Shown here one piece after another: positions 29,576 to 37,037 of a stretch of 64,000 nt of DNA; within the stretch, counting starts at the first letter, position 1; every line of letters starts with the position of its first letter. Both the position numbers and the translations under genes were made by a program. Origin of the DNA: Acanthopleuribacter pedis (GTDB taxonomy: Bacteria > Acidobacteriota > Holophagae > Acanthopleuribacterales > Acanthopleuribacteraceae); contig NZ_JAFREP010000014.1 in the NCBI RefSeq assembly GCF_017377855.1, positions 62,001 through 126,000 on the forward strand. Direction: 5' to 3'. A model generated the notes under the pieces. The model saw nothing but the letters and a program-made list of their open reading frames with translations, did not search any database and was not told the DNA's origin.

Positions 29576-30211
29576 ACTTTGGCGCTCCTGAGGGAATTGT
29601 CCCCAAGTATAAACGAAGCGATGCGGCAAGGATAGCTTGGGGAGGGGTGATGGTCCGCGGTAGAACCCCGCGGGTTTTGACTGGGGCCTTAGGCCACGGG
29701 ATCATCGGGATCTTTGAAATTTCGGTTGATGGTGCTGATGAGGGTTTTCGCCGCTGGGGAATGACCGGAAATGAGAAACGGGATGATTCGAGAATGCGGC
29801 GGGTACTTTTTTTTGGCGGCTAGGGGTGGCCGTCACCGATAAAACATTGCTTAGGATAGGCAGGATGATTCGAGGATGCGGCGGAAACCTTGTTTCCCTC
29901 GGCGCCTGTTACCCGTCCGCGGATGAGGCCGTCACTCCGATGGAATATGGAATGATTTGTTTGCAAGGGTTTGATTATATGTGCGTTGTGTGCTTATTTG
30001 ATCCATTCCTCGCTAAAGAACGCTTTGATTGTGGATGTTTGGTTGGGGAATGGTAGTGACGCATGCCACTTGCTCGTAAGGGAGCAGACGTGAAATGGAA
30101 AGGGTGTCTTGGTATGCATTAAATCCGTAAAGTACGTCAAGTGTTCCGGTTGAATGTTTCCAGAGCGGGGCCACCTTTGGTTTTTTAAGCGCTTCTCTTA
30201 CCGATTGTCCT
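29576..30211. other. Non-coding region with dispersed repeat B copy
   Basis: No credible gene. The sequence carries two related 23-bp segments, GGATGATTCGAGAATGCGGC at 29772 and GGATGATTCGAGGATGCGGC at 29863. The second leads into about 85 bp that match the complement of 36213-36302 (CCGTCCGCGG...GCCGTCACT). The small frame at 29826-30056 starts inside this repeat and is rejected as a gene. Confidence 0.5.
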
Positions 30212-30527
30212 TATCCAGGGTTCCAGCAGAGGCGGAAAGCCGCCCGGATGAACCGAAGCAAACGGAAGGAAAAATGGGAGGGGCCCGCCGCGGCGAAGCA
30301 GCGGTGGGAGGGACCTAATTTTCCTGGAGTGGTCCTTGAGGAATCGGCGTTGGCGCTATCATCAAGTCGGCCGACGAGGCTCCTGTTTCGAAGTTCCAGT
30401 AATTCCGCGTCGGCGTGAGCCCCAATCAGCGCCATAAGCCGATTGGTCAAGGATGCTGTTGATCCCATGGGGACAACATTCCGGGAATCGATTTTGGGTT
30501 TTATCCCCGGCCCGTCCATTGTGGCTG
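30212..30527. repeat. Dispersed repeat A, copy 1
   Basis: About 315 bp nearly matching 35892-36206 in the same orientation, starting TATCCAGGGTTCC and including GGAAGGAAAAATGGGAGGGG and GATTGGTCAAGGATGCTGTT. I estimate 85-90% identity by eye. It contains a hairpin around GGCGAAGC, imperfect in this copy. Minus-strand frames are open through it, but I recognise no protein. It lies between kdsC and the xerC-like gene. Confidence 0.75.
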
Positions 30528-30674
30528 ATAAATAACGGATACCAACCCCAGCCCCCGCAACATAGCCGGCCTTTTCGGACCTTTTGGCCCAATCCTCGTC
30601 TAAAAAGTTGAATTTATCCTAGGCGGAAAAGGCGTTGAAACCCAACCGCGGCATATCACCGCCCATCCCCTCAA

Positions 30675-31613
30675 TCATGCCCGGGGGTGGCATTCATCGT
30701 AAATCCGCATTAAGTAATCGGCGTTGAGGTGGGTGTATTTCTGCGTCGTTGACAACGTGCTATGGCCCAATAACTCCTGAATCGCGCGAATATCGGCCCC
30801 GGACTCCAGCAGATGTGTCGCGAAGGTGTGGCGCAGGGTGTGCGGGCTGACCGGGTAATTGATGCCGACCGCCTCGACCGACTTGGTGACAATGGTGCGC
30901 ATGCCCCGCGCCGAAAGCGGTGCGCCGCGCGTGTTGAGGAAGAGGGCGCCGGTGGCCCGACCCTTTTCCAACAAAAACGCCTCGCGTTGGGCCAGGTAAT
31001 GTTTGAGGGGGTCGCGGCAATTTTCACCGAAGGGGACCACCCGTTCTTTGTTGCCTTTACCCGCCACCCGTACCAACAATTGCGCGAAATCCAGATCGGT
31101 GACCGCGCATTTCTCGACCTCGCCGACACGCATGCCCGTGCTGTAAAACCAGCGCAACAACATCGCATCGCGCGTGGTCGGGTAATCCGCGCCCGCGGCG
31201 GCCGGTTTCACCAAGCGCAGCACGTCGTCGATGGTTAAGAAGCCGGGTAAGCGGTTTTCCTGTCGCGGTATTTCGAGGTAGACGGCCGGGTTTTCGTCGC
31301 AAAACCCCTCGCGGTCGAGGTATTTGTAAAACCGGCGAATCGCGCTGACCTTGCGGGCGACCGAGGCGGGTTTCAGCCCGCTTAGTTGGCGCACATACGC
31401 GGTCAAGTCGGCCAGTTTGAGGGCCTGCCAATGCACGGCGCCGCAACGTAGGTCCACAAATTCGGTCAAACCTTCCAAATCATTGCGGTAGGCCGTCAAG
31501 GTGTGGGGCGAAACCGCGCGTTCCACCCGCAGGTAATCCAGGAATGCGCCGACCCGTTGCGGGTTTAAGGCGTTGCGGTGGCTCGCCGGTTCGTCGGCCT
31601 TGGCTCGAGGCAT
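30675..31613 (-). CDS. xerC: Tyrosine site-specific recombinase, XerC-type
   Basis: A 312-aa recombinase with all six catalytic residues of the lambda-integrase family: R162 (STGMRVGE), K186 (AGKGNKER), H258 and R261 (SPHTLRHTFATHLL), H284 (LLGHSTLSTTQ) and nucleophile Y293 (QKYTHLN). The N-terminal SAM-like core-binding domain (20-105) and the ending YDECHPRA are typical of XerC, which with XerD resolves chromosome dimers at dif. The ATG at 31613 is preferred (AAGGAG 12 nt upstream) although the frame opens at 31646. It is a stand-alone gene; no element boundary or direct repeat is visible around it, so a housekeeping Xer role is more likely than an integrase role. XerD is the main alternative. 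Confidence 0.85.
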   Translation of the reverse strand: MPRAKADEPASHRNALNPQRVGAFLDYLRVERAVSPHTLTAYRNDLEGLTEFVDLRCGAVHWQALKLADLTAYVRQLSGLKPASVARKVSAIRRFYKYLDREGFCDENPAVYLEIPRQENRLPGFLTIDDVLRLVKPAAAGADYPTTRDAMLLRWFYSTGMRVGEVEKCAVTDLDFAQLLVRVAGKGNKERVVPFGENCRDPLKHYLAQREAFLLEKGRATGALFLNTRGAPLSARGMRTIVTKSVEAVGINYPVSPHTLRHTFATHLLESGADIRAIQELLGHSTLSTTQKYTHLNADYLMRIYDECHPRA

Positions 31614-32129
31614 GGTCTTTTTTTGCTCCTTGGTGACATGGGTCAACCATCACCGGAGTTTTGGGGGAAATCAAGCAAAAAAATGAAAATTGGGAAGGGG
31701 TTTCCCTGTTTTGTCCGTTTCTGGAATAGAATGTGACGGAGATCTTCCAGCTTTGCAACTTTTCTGAAGGCGAACCCCGCGTCGCTTCTGGACGTGGTCC
31801 TCGCGTCGCTTCTGGACGTGGTCCTCGCGTCGCTTCTGGACGTGGTCCTCGCGTGCTCTCCGTCTGCACGCGGGCCTTGCGCGATCTGTGCTGTATCGCA
31901 CATTTTTCGCCTTGGTTCGTTCGTTTTCCGTTCACGCCCCGTGATAGCCAACGAATGGTCAACGGTTCCACCGAACCGCAAACCGTGCTTGCCGCGTGGA
32001 CGTCGTTCACCTTGTTCGAAGGATCGCCCGATTTTCTCCTTGTTCCCCCCTGCCGGTTGGGCGGTCGGGGTATTCGAATCGGGCGCAGGCCTTCCTGGAC
32101 CCCACACTTCTCAAAAAAGGGAGTTACTT
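31614..32129. other. Intergenic region upstream of the haem-domain protein
   Basis: About 515 bp between the divergent xerC-like and haem-domain genes; both promoters must lie here. Apart from the 24-bp tandem repeat at 31778-31849 no recognisable element is seen. Frames open on both strands across the repeat are a by-product of its 24-bp (8-codon) period. Confidence 0.45.
31778..31854. repeat. 24-bp tandem repeat, three copies
   Basis: The unit CGCGTCGCTTCTGGACGTGG(TCCT) occurs three times without change (31778-31801, 31802-31825, 31826-31849) and begins a fourth time. Identity between units suggests recent expansion. It is 275 bp upstream of the start of the haem-domain gene. Confidence 0.85.
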
Positions 32130-33239
32130 GTGAAATTGAAAAGGAACCTTTTGTGCTCGCTCTTGATCGCTTTTGCCTGGGCCGGCACTGCTTTGGCCCA
32201 ATCGGATCTGGTGATCCCTTGGGTGAGCAACACCAACTCGTTCGGGAGCTCAATTGTGATCAACAACCTGAACGATAGCGCGGTGACCGTGACCCTGACC
32301 GCGACCCGCCCCACCGGTGAACAAGCCACCGCGACCCGTGAGATCGCCGCCTTCGACCAGTTGGTCGAAGAAGCCGGCTCTTTGTTCGCCACGCTGGACG
32401 GACCTCCCGGTTTTAACGTGCGCGTCACCAGCAGCGCTTCCAATATCACCGGCGCAATTGTGATCAACGGCTTCGAGAGCCCTTCCGGCAACTCGCCCTC
32501 TCAAGCCAACGTGGTGCCCGTTTCCGACGCCGCCAACATCTTGTTGTTCAGCTACCTGTTCGCGCCACCCTCCGGCGGTTTTGCCGCACCCGTTTTGGTG
32601 AACCCCGGCACCACCGAGGCATCCGTAACCCTCTACGCCTACAAAAACGGCCAACGCGTTGCCGACGCCCGGATTTCCATCCCCGCCGGCGCACCCTACA
32701 CCGACTTGGTCCAAAACATTTTCCCAACCGGTGTCGACGGTGACTTCTACATGGTCGCCGAGGCGGATCAACCCATCTTGGGCGTGGTCTTCATCTTCAA
32801 CGATTCGCTCGAACCCTCCATGGGCAACGCGGTTCCCCTCGATGCGGTTCCCAATCCCGACGGCGGCGACGGCGGCGACGGCGGCGATGGTGGTGATGGT
32901 GGTGATGGTGGTGACGGCGGCGGCACCACGGTTAGCTTCTCTGGTGAGATTCAACCGATCTTCAGCAGCCGTTGTGCCTCTTGTCATACCTCCCAATCCC
33001 GCGGCGGTCTGAACCTCGCGCCTGGCAACGCCTACGGCAACATCGTCAATCAAACCGCGGCTTCCGGTCGCGTGTTGATCACCCCCAACTCGCTCAACGA
33101 CAGCTACCTCTGGTTGAAATTGCAAACCGATACCAGCCTCTATTCCGGATCCCAAATGCCGCAAGGCCGCGGGACCCTGCCCCAAAATGAACTGGACGCG
33201 ATCATGAACTGGATCAACCAAGGCGCGCCCAACAACTAA
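32130..33239 (+). CDS. Secreted protein with C-terminal cytochrome-c-like haem domain
   Basis: A 369-aa exported protein. The GTG at 32130 is chosen because GGGAG lies 6-7 nt upstream and a signal peptide follows (KLKRNLLCSLLIAFAWAG..ALA-QSD). Residues about 25-240 are two beta-rich modules (IPWVSNTNSFGSSIVINNL; FAAPVLVNPGTTEASVTLYA), similar in pattern to the C-terminal modules of the giant proteins. Next comes a Gly/Asp linker of GGD triplets (DNA 32868-32921). The C-terminal domain has one haem-binding motif CASCH, a likely axial Met in GSQMPQG, and an ending (ELDAIMNWINQGAPNN) typical of small c-type cytochrome domains. Periplasmic or extracellular electron transfer is possible; covalent haem would require a c-type maturation system. 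Confidence 0.8.
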   Translation: MKLKRNLLCSLLIAFAWAGTALAQSDLVIPWVSNTNSFGSSIVINNLNDSAVTVTLTATRPTGEQATATREIAAFDQLVEEAGSLFATLDGPPGFNVRVTSSASNITGAIVINGFESPSGNSPSQANVVPVSDAANILLFSYLFAPPSGGFAAPVLVNPGTTEASVTLYAYKNGQRVADARISIPAGAPYTDLVQNIFPTGVDGDFYMVAEADQPILGVVFIFNDSLEPSMGNAVPLDAVPNPDGGDGGDGGDGGDGGDGGDGGGTTVSFSGEIQPIFSSRCASCHTSQSRGGLNLAPGNAYGNIVNQTAASGRVLITPNSLNDSYLWLKLQTDTSLYSGSQMPQGRGTLPQNELDAIMNWINQGAPNN

Positions 33240-33600
33240 CGCCCACGGGCGCACCAACATTCCGCGACTGCCCAACCCCGGGCGGTCGTCAACGACCCCC
33301 GCGTTCCATATGCCGCATTCCGACGCGTTTGGGACGGGGGGTTTTTTGTGTTCACACCATCTTTGAATGCTGTTTTGTTGGTCTTCTAAATGCTTTGTTA
33401 GAAAGTTCTTAATTTGTTCGCTCGCCAGGTTGCGGCGGTCTGTTTCGCGCGAATCCCGGTCCGCATGGGTTTCTGTACGTTGGTTGTGGTTGAACGCGCG
33501 GGTTGGCGCGGTAAGCGGTGGCCGATCAAGCATGTTTCATGCCCGATATAACCAAAAATGCGGGAAAAATCCGCGATAAAACCTTATAAAAGCGCACGCT
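33240..33600. other. Intergenic region after the haem-domain gene
   Basis: No gene seen. A G-rich/T-rich element with upstream C-run (CCCCC at 33296-33300, GGGGGG then TTTTTT at 33336-33346) could be an intrinsic terminator with a long loop. The rest is featureless up to the palindromes at 33601. Confidence 0.35.
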
Positions 33601-33826
33601 CCTACATTTTTGTAGGCTTTAATCGGGAAACCTACAAATCAGTAGGAAAAATGAAACCGCTTGAGTTGTCTTAATCTAAGCAGTTGTATTTATTGAAGTT
33701 GTTTTTGTTTCTTGAAAGAGCGTTGCTTTTTGTGGCCCGTTGATGGTTGGCTTTTGCCGCACTCAGTCGAAGGTTGGAAACCACCTCCTCGGCTGCTTTT
33801 AACCGGGCTGCCTACATTTTTGTAGG
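33601..33826. promoter_or_regulatory. Three CCTACA...TGTAGG palindromes, likely activator sites
   Basis: CCTACATTTTTGTAGG occurs at 33601-33616 and again, identical, at 33811-33826. A weaker version, CCTACAAATCAGTAGG, is at 33631-33646. The first two start 30 bp apart, close to three helical turns. The last ends 110 bp and the first 320 bp upstream of the predicted sigma-54 promoter, the usual range for enhancer-binding activators. The sites do not match the NtrC consensus, so the binding protein is unknown. Confidence 0.6.
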
Positions 33827-33935
33827 GGGCGGCGCTGGGGTAATCTAAGCGACTTGGGGTTTGAAATGAGGGGTGTGTGGTTAAGGTGTTTTTATCTAGG
33901 TGTTTGGGGTGTTTGTTTTTTGGTTTTTTGCGGGT

Positions 33936-33950
33936 TGGCCCGGCATTTGC
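33936..33950 (+). promoter_or_regulatory. Probable sigma-54 (-24/-12) promoter for glutamine synthetase
   Basis: TGGCCCGGCATTTGC matches the sigma-54 consensus TGGCAC-N5-TTGC at all but one position, with the invariant GG and GC correctly spaced. Transcription would start near 33962, giving a leader of about 236 nt before the ATG at 34198. Sigma-54 control of glnII is well known in rhizobia, which supports the call. Confidence 0.7.
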
Positions 33951-33961
33951 CTTAAGAGGGG

Positions 33962-34190
33962 CAAGCGGTCACTGAGCTGCCGATTCGCCGGATGAAGGAC
34001 CACGACTTCATCCATTGCCCACCCCACAACTCGAAGTATCGTTTTTGCTCACACCAACGCAAACGATGTTTCCCTCGCGACATAGGTTGTGGTCGCGGGT
34101 TAGCGATCCGGGTAGGTACGGGGTCACCACCTGTCCGTGCAACCTCAGATTTCCCCACCGCATTCATCCTGATTACCCGATTTTGAGGAG
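33962..34190 (+). promoter_or_regulatory. Structured leader of the glutamine synthetase mRNA
   Basis: Several helices can be drawn. GATGAAG (33991-33997) pairs with CTTCATC (34006-34012). GGTTGT (34085-34090) pairs with GCAACC (34139-34144), closing a junction with two inner hairpins: GGTCGC/GCGATC (34091-34096 with 34103-34108) and TAGGT/ACCTG (34113-34117 with 34129-34133). GGGCAA (33959-33964) can pair with TTGCCC (34015-34020), although the predicted start site falls inside it. It does not resemble the known glutamine riboswitch (glnA motif). Function is unproven. Confidence 0.35.
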
Positions 34191-34197
34191 ACGTCTC

Positions 34198-35301
34198 ATG
34201 ACACAGTTAAAACTTGCTGAATATATTTGGTTAGATGGTGCTAAACCTACCCGCGGTCTTCGTTCTAAAGCCAAAGTTCTGAACCTGCCCTCCAGCGCGC
34301 CCGTCACCCTCGACCATTTCCCCGAGTGGAGTTTTGACGGATCCTCAACCGCCCAGTCGGACGGCGCCAATTCTGATTTGTTCCTCAAGCCGGTGAATTT
34401 CGTCAAAGATCCCCTGCGTGGCGAAGGCAACTTCCTGGTTATGTGTGAAGTGTTGAATGAAGACGGCTCCCCCCACTTCAGCAATTCCCGTGCTTCCCTA
34501 CGCAAAGTTTTGGACAACGGCGGTGCGGAACAAGAAGCTTGGATTGGTTACGAGCAAGAGTACACCTTGTTCAAAGGCGGTCGTCCCCTGGAGTGGCCCA
34601 CCAGTGGTTACCCCGGTCCCCAGGGCCCTTATTACTGTGGTGTCGGTCCCAAGGCCGTGGCCGGCCGTCCTATGATTGAAGCCCACACCAAGGCCTGCAT
34701 CGACGCCGGGATTGCCATCTACGGCATTAACGCCGAGGTGATGCCCGCCCAGTGGGAGTTCCAGATTGGTTACCGCGGCATTGAAGGTGAAGATGCCGGT
34801 CTGCTGAACATGGCCGATCACCTGTGGTTCGCGCGCTGGTTGCTCTACCGCATTGGCGAAGAGTTCGGTTACCACCCCAGCTTTGATGTCAAGCCGGTAG
34901 CCGGTGACTGGAACGGCGCGGGTTGCCATACCAACTTCTCGACCAAGCACACCCGTGCGGCCGGCGGTATCGACGCCATCCAGGAAGCGATTGAATTGAT
35001 GAGCGTCAAACATGCCGAGCACATCGCGGTGTACGGTGAAGGTTTGGAGCGTCGTTTGACCGGTTTACACGAGACCTGCAGCATCAGCGAATTTAAATCC
35101 GGCAAAAGTGATCGCGGTGCCTCCATTCGCGTTCCGCTTCAGGTTGCCTCCAATGGTTGCGGTTACTTTGAAGACCGTCGTCCCGGCGCCAACTGCGATC
35201 CCTATCTGGTTGCAGCGCGTATCTTGAGCACCATCATCAAATACGACGATGTCGATTTTCGCGGTTACACCGAGGTCGCCGAATTGGCGGCGTCCCACTA
35301 A
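34198..35301 (+). CDS. glnII: Type II (eukaryotic-type) glutamine synthetase
   Basis: A 367-aa GSII that makes glutamine from glutamate, ammonia and ATP. Signatures: FPEWSFDGSSTAQSDG near the N-terminus, EQEYTLF, NAEVMPAQWEFQIG with metal-binding Glu, NGAGCHTNFST, HIAVYGEGLERRLTG and the ending block PLQVASNGCGYFEDRRPG (arginine-rich ATP site). The length is that of GSII (about 330-370 aa), much shorter than GSI, and there is no adenylylation loop. The ATG at 34198 follows GAGGAG; the open frame upstream is leader. The gene is monocistronic, with a likely sigma-54 promoter, upstream palindromes and a foldable leader, implying control by nitrogen status. GSII is uncommon in bacteria but known from rhizobia, actinomycetes and some other phyla. 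Confidence 0.93.
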   Translation: MTQLKLAEYIWLDGAKPTRGLRSKAKVLNLPSSAPVTLDHFPEWSFDGSSTAQSDGANSDLFLKPVNFVKDPLRGEGNFLVMCEVLNEDGSPHFSNSRASLRKVLDNGGAEQEAWIGYEQEYTLFKGGRPLEWPTSGYPGPQGPYYCGVGPKAVAGRPMIEAHTKACIDAGIAIYGINAEVMPAQWEFQIGYRGIEGEDAGLLNMADHLWFARWLLYRIGEEFGYHPSFDVKPVAGDWNGAGCHTNFSTKHTRAAGGIDAIQEAIELMSVKHAEHIAVYGEGLERRLTGLHETCSISEFKSGKSDRGASIRVPLQVASNGCGYFEDRRPGANCDPYLVAARILSTIIKYDDVDFRGYTEVAELAASH

Positions 35302-35318
35302 ATTGTGCTCGGTTGTAG

Positions 35319-35461
35319 GCCGGTCGCAAACCTGTCGCAAGCGATGCGGCCGGCCGGCGGCGGATGATTTCCCCCATCCGATGATTCCCCCATTTCCCCA
35401 CCATCCGAACAGTGCTCGGTTGTAGGCCGACCGCAAACCTGTCGCAAGCGATGCGGTCGGC
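35319..35461. repeat. Duplicated hairpin (two copies, about 107 bp apart)
   Basis: The segment GTGCTCGGTTGTAGGCC... is repeated at 35306 and 35413. Each copy forms a 10-bp stem: GCCGGTCGCA/TGCGGCCGGC (35319-35328 with 35345-35354) and GCCGACCGCA/TGCGGTCGGC (35426-35435 with 35452-35461). Both enclose the same 16-nt loop AACCTGTCGCAAGCGA, itself containing TCGC-AA-GCGA. Base changes between the copies keep pairing (G-C to A-T; T-G to C-G). The first copy starts just after glnII and may act as its terminator or as an mRNA-end stabiliser. Confidence 0.75.
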
Positions 35462-35525
35462 CGGCGGTAGTTCCCCATAGAAAAACAGCCACACCACGGC
35501 TTTGCGATTTCTGCTCGTGACTCCC

Positions 35526-35645
35526 AAACGGGCGTAGGACATCCCCCCCTCGTTTTACGCCCGTTTTTCTTTTTATCTCGATTTTTGCTCGTGACTCCCA
35601 AACGGGTGCAAAACACTTCCCCCCTCGTTTTGCACCCGTTTCCCT
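35526..35645. repeat. Second duplicated hairpin pair with T-tract
   Basis: Both copies begin GCTCGTGACTCCCAAACGGG. Copy 1 forms AAACGGGCGTA/TACGCCCGTTT (35526-35536 with 35556-35566), followed by TTCTTTTT. Copy 2 forms a 15-bp stem AAACGGGTGCAAAAC/GTTTTGCACCCGTTT (35600-35614 with 35627-35641). The loops are C-rich. Stem differences are compensated (C-G to T-A and T-A to C-G). Copy 1 with its T-tract could be a plus-strand intrinsic terminator. Confidence 0.75.
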
Positions 35646-35891
35646 TTTGTTGGATGGCTCGGTTCTGGTGGGGCTTGGGTTGGTATTCGTTATTTCGCAG
35701 GATGTGAGGATGGAAAGAGGATGGCGGTGTGCGGGATCGCCCTTTTTTGATGGATCGCGCATGCGGATAGACCGGTAGCTTCGTTCATTCAAATCACTTT
35801 TTGGGATCGTTTTAGGGCAAGTTATATAAAGCAAAGTGTTTGCGGATGCCTGACCCCGCGCTTCCCTTTCCGCGTATCTCCGCGCTGTTCA

Positions 35892-36206
35892 TATCCAGGG
35901 TTCCGGCAGAGGCGGAAAACTGTTGGCATAAACCGAGGCAAACGGAAGGAAAAATGGGAGGGGCCCGCCGCGGCGAAGCCGCGGTGGGAGGGACCCAATT
36001 TTCCTGGAGTGGTCCTTGAGGAATCGGCGTTGGCGCTATCATCAAGTTGGCCGACGAGGATCCTGTTTCGCAATTCCAGTAATTCCTCGTCGGCGTGAGC
36101 CCCAATCAGCGCCATAAGCCGATTGGTCAAGGATGCTGTTGATCCGGTGGGAACACCACCCCGGGCATTCTTCTTGCCCTTTATCTCCTGGCCAGTCCAT
36201 GGCGAC
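35892..36206. repeat. Dispersed repeat A, copy 2
   Basis: Matches 30212-30527 over about 315 bp in the same orientation. In this copy the central hairpin is complete: CCCGCCGCGGC-GAA-GCCGCGGTGGG, near 35963-35987, an 11-bp stem with one G-T pair. Repeat B copies follow at once. No protein family is recognised in any frame. Confidence 0.75.
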
Positions 36207-36212
36207 CGAGAA

Positions 36213-36400
36213 CGTGTTCACGTACGCCGAAGTGACGGCTTCACCCGCGGACGGGAACAAGCAGCCGAGGGCGCGAAACCCCCGGCCGCATCTTCAAATC
36301 ATCCATCCCATCCTAAGAACGTGTTCGCGTAGGCCGAAGTGACGGCCAGATCCGCGCTCGGGAACCGGCAGACAAGGGGACCCATGCCCCCGCCGCATCC
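36213..36400 (-). repeat. Dispersed repeat B, two adjacent degenerate copies
   Basis: Two segments, about 36213-36302 and 36313-36400, share GAACGTGTTC(A/G)CGTA(C/G)GCCGAAGTGACGGC and end near CCGCATC. Their complement matches 29863-29945. Together with repeat A this makes the gap before ribH largely repeat-derived. From 36400 to the ribH start I see only the Shine-Dalgarno region. Confidence 0.6.
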
Positions 36401-36569
36401 GCTAACCATCCTTTCGCTAATCTGGTTTCATCGCCGTGGTTGCTCGGGTAGAATGAAGGCCGTCTCCGTCCCCCTTTGCTCCCTTCTGTCGCCGACGGCC
36501 GGCTCGCCGCCGAGCCTGTTTTGGGTTGCGACCCGCAAGGTCGGGATGAAATTACGCTAAGGAGAAACT

Positions 36570-37037
36570 ATGGGGAAAACCATGCAAGGCCATATGGTGG
36601 GAACCGGGCTGAAGGTAGCCGTGGTCAGTACACGCTGGAACGATTTTATGGGCGGCAAACTCACCGAGGGCGCCCAGGACACCTTGATCCGCCACGGGGT
36701 GGCTGAAAAGGACATCGACCATGTGATTGTTCCCGGTTGTTTTGAAATTCCCTTGGTCGCTAAACGGTTGGCGGAAAGCGGTAAATACCAAGCGGTTGTC
36801 TGCTTGGGTGTCCTCATTCGCGGTTCGACGATTCACTTTGATTTGATCGCGGCCGAAGCGGCCAAAGGGCTGACCAGCGCCTCGCTTTCCTCGGGGGTTC
36901 CGGTTACCTTTGGGATTATCACCACGGAAACGATTGAGCAGGCTATTGAGCGTTGCGGTTGCAAAGCGGGCAACAAAGGTGCCGAGGCAGCCTCGGCCGC
37001 CATTGAAATGGCCAATCTCATGAAGGAGTTGCCATAA
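36570..37037 (+). CDS. ribH: 6,7-dimethyl-8-ribityllumazine synthase
   Basis: A 155-aa lumazine synthase, which condenses 5-amino-6-ribitylamino-uracil with 3,4-dihydroxy-2-butanone 4-phosphate in riboflavin synthesis. Typical motifs are VVSTRWNDF (substrate-binding aromatic), VPGCFEIPLVAKRLA, CLGVLIRGSTIHFDLIAAE with the catalytic His, and PVTFGIITTETIEQAIERCG. The ATG at 36570 follows AAGGAG. The stop overlaps the next ATG (TAATG), so ribH is coupled to the phosphatase gene. ribBA and ribE are 6-8 kb away on the other strand; no ribD is in the window and no FMN riboswitch is apparent upstream. Confidence 0.95.
   Translation: MGKTMQGHMVGTGLKVAVVSTRWNDFMGGKLTEGAQDTLIRHGVAEKDIDHVIVPGCFEIPLVAKRLAESGKYQAVVCLGVLIRGSTIHFDLIAAEAAKGLTSASLSSGVPVTFGIITTETIEQAIERCGCKAGNKGAEAASAAIEMANLMKELP

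Noticed and set aside
29826..30056. Small gene at 29826-30056
   Set aside because: The frame begins inside dispersed repeat B, has no ribosome-binding site and encodes no recognisable protein.
30675..31613. The tyrosine recombinase as integrase of a genomic island
   Set aside because: No tRNA gene, attachment repeats or cargo genes flank it, and the protein ends like housekeeping XerC.
32250..33533. 427-codon minus-strand frame opposite the haem-domain gene
   Set aside because: The plus strand carries a signal peptide, CASCH motif and ribosome-binding site; the minus frame has none of these.
36400..36569. FMN riboswitch before ribH (also checked before ribBA and ribE)
   Set aside because: The conserved FMN-element blocks could not be found on the relevant strand in any of the three leaders.
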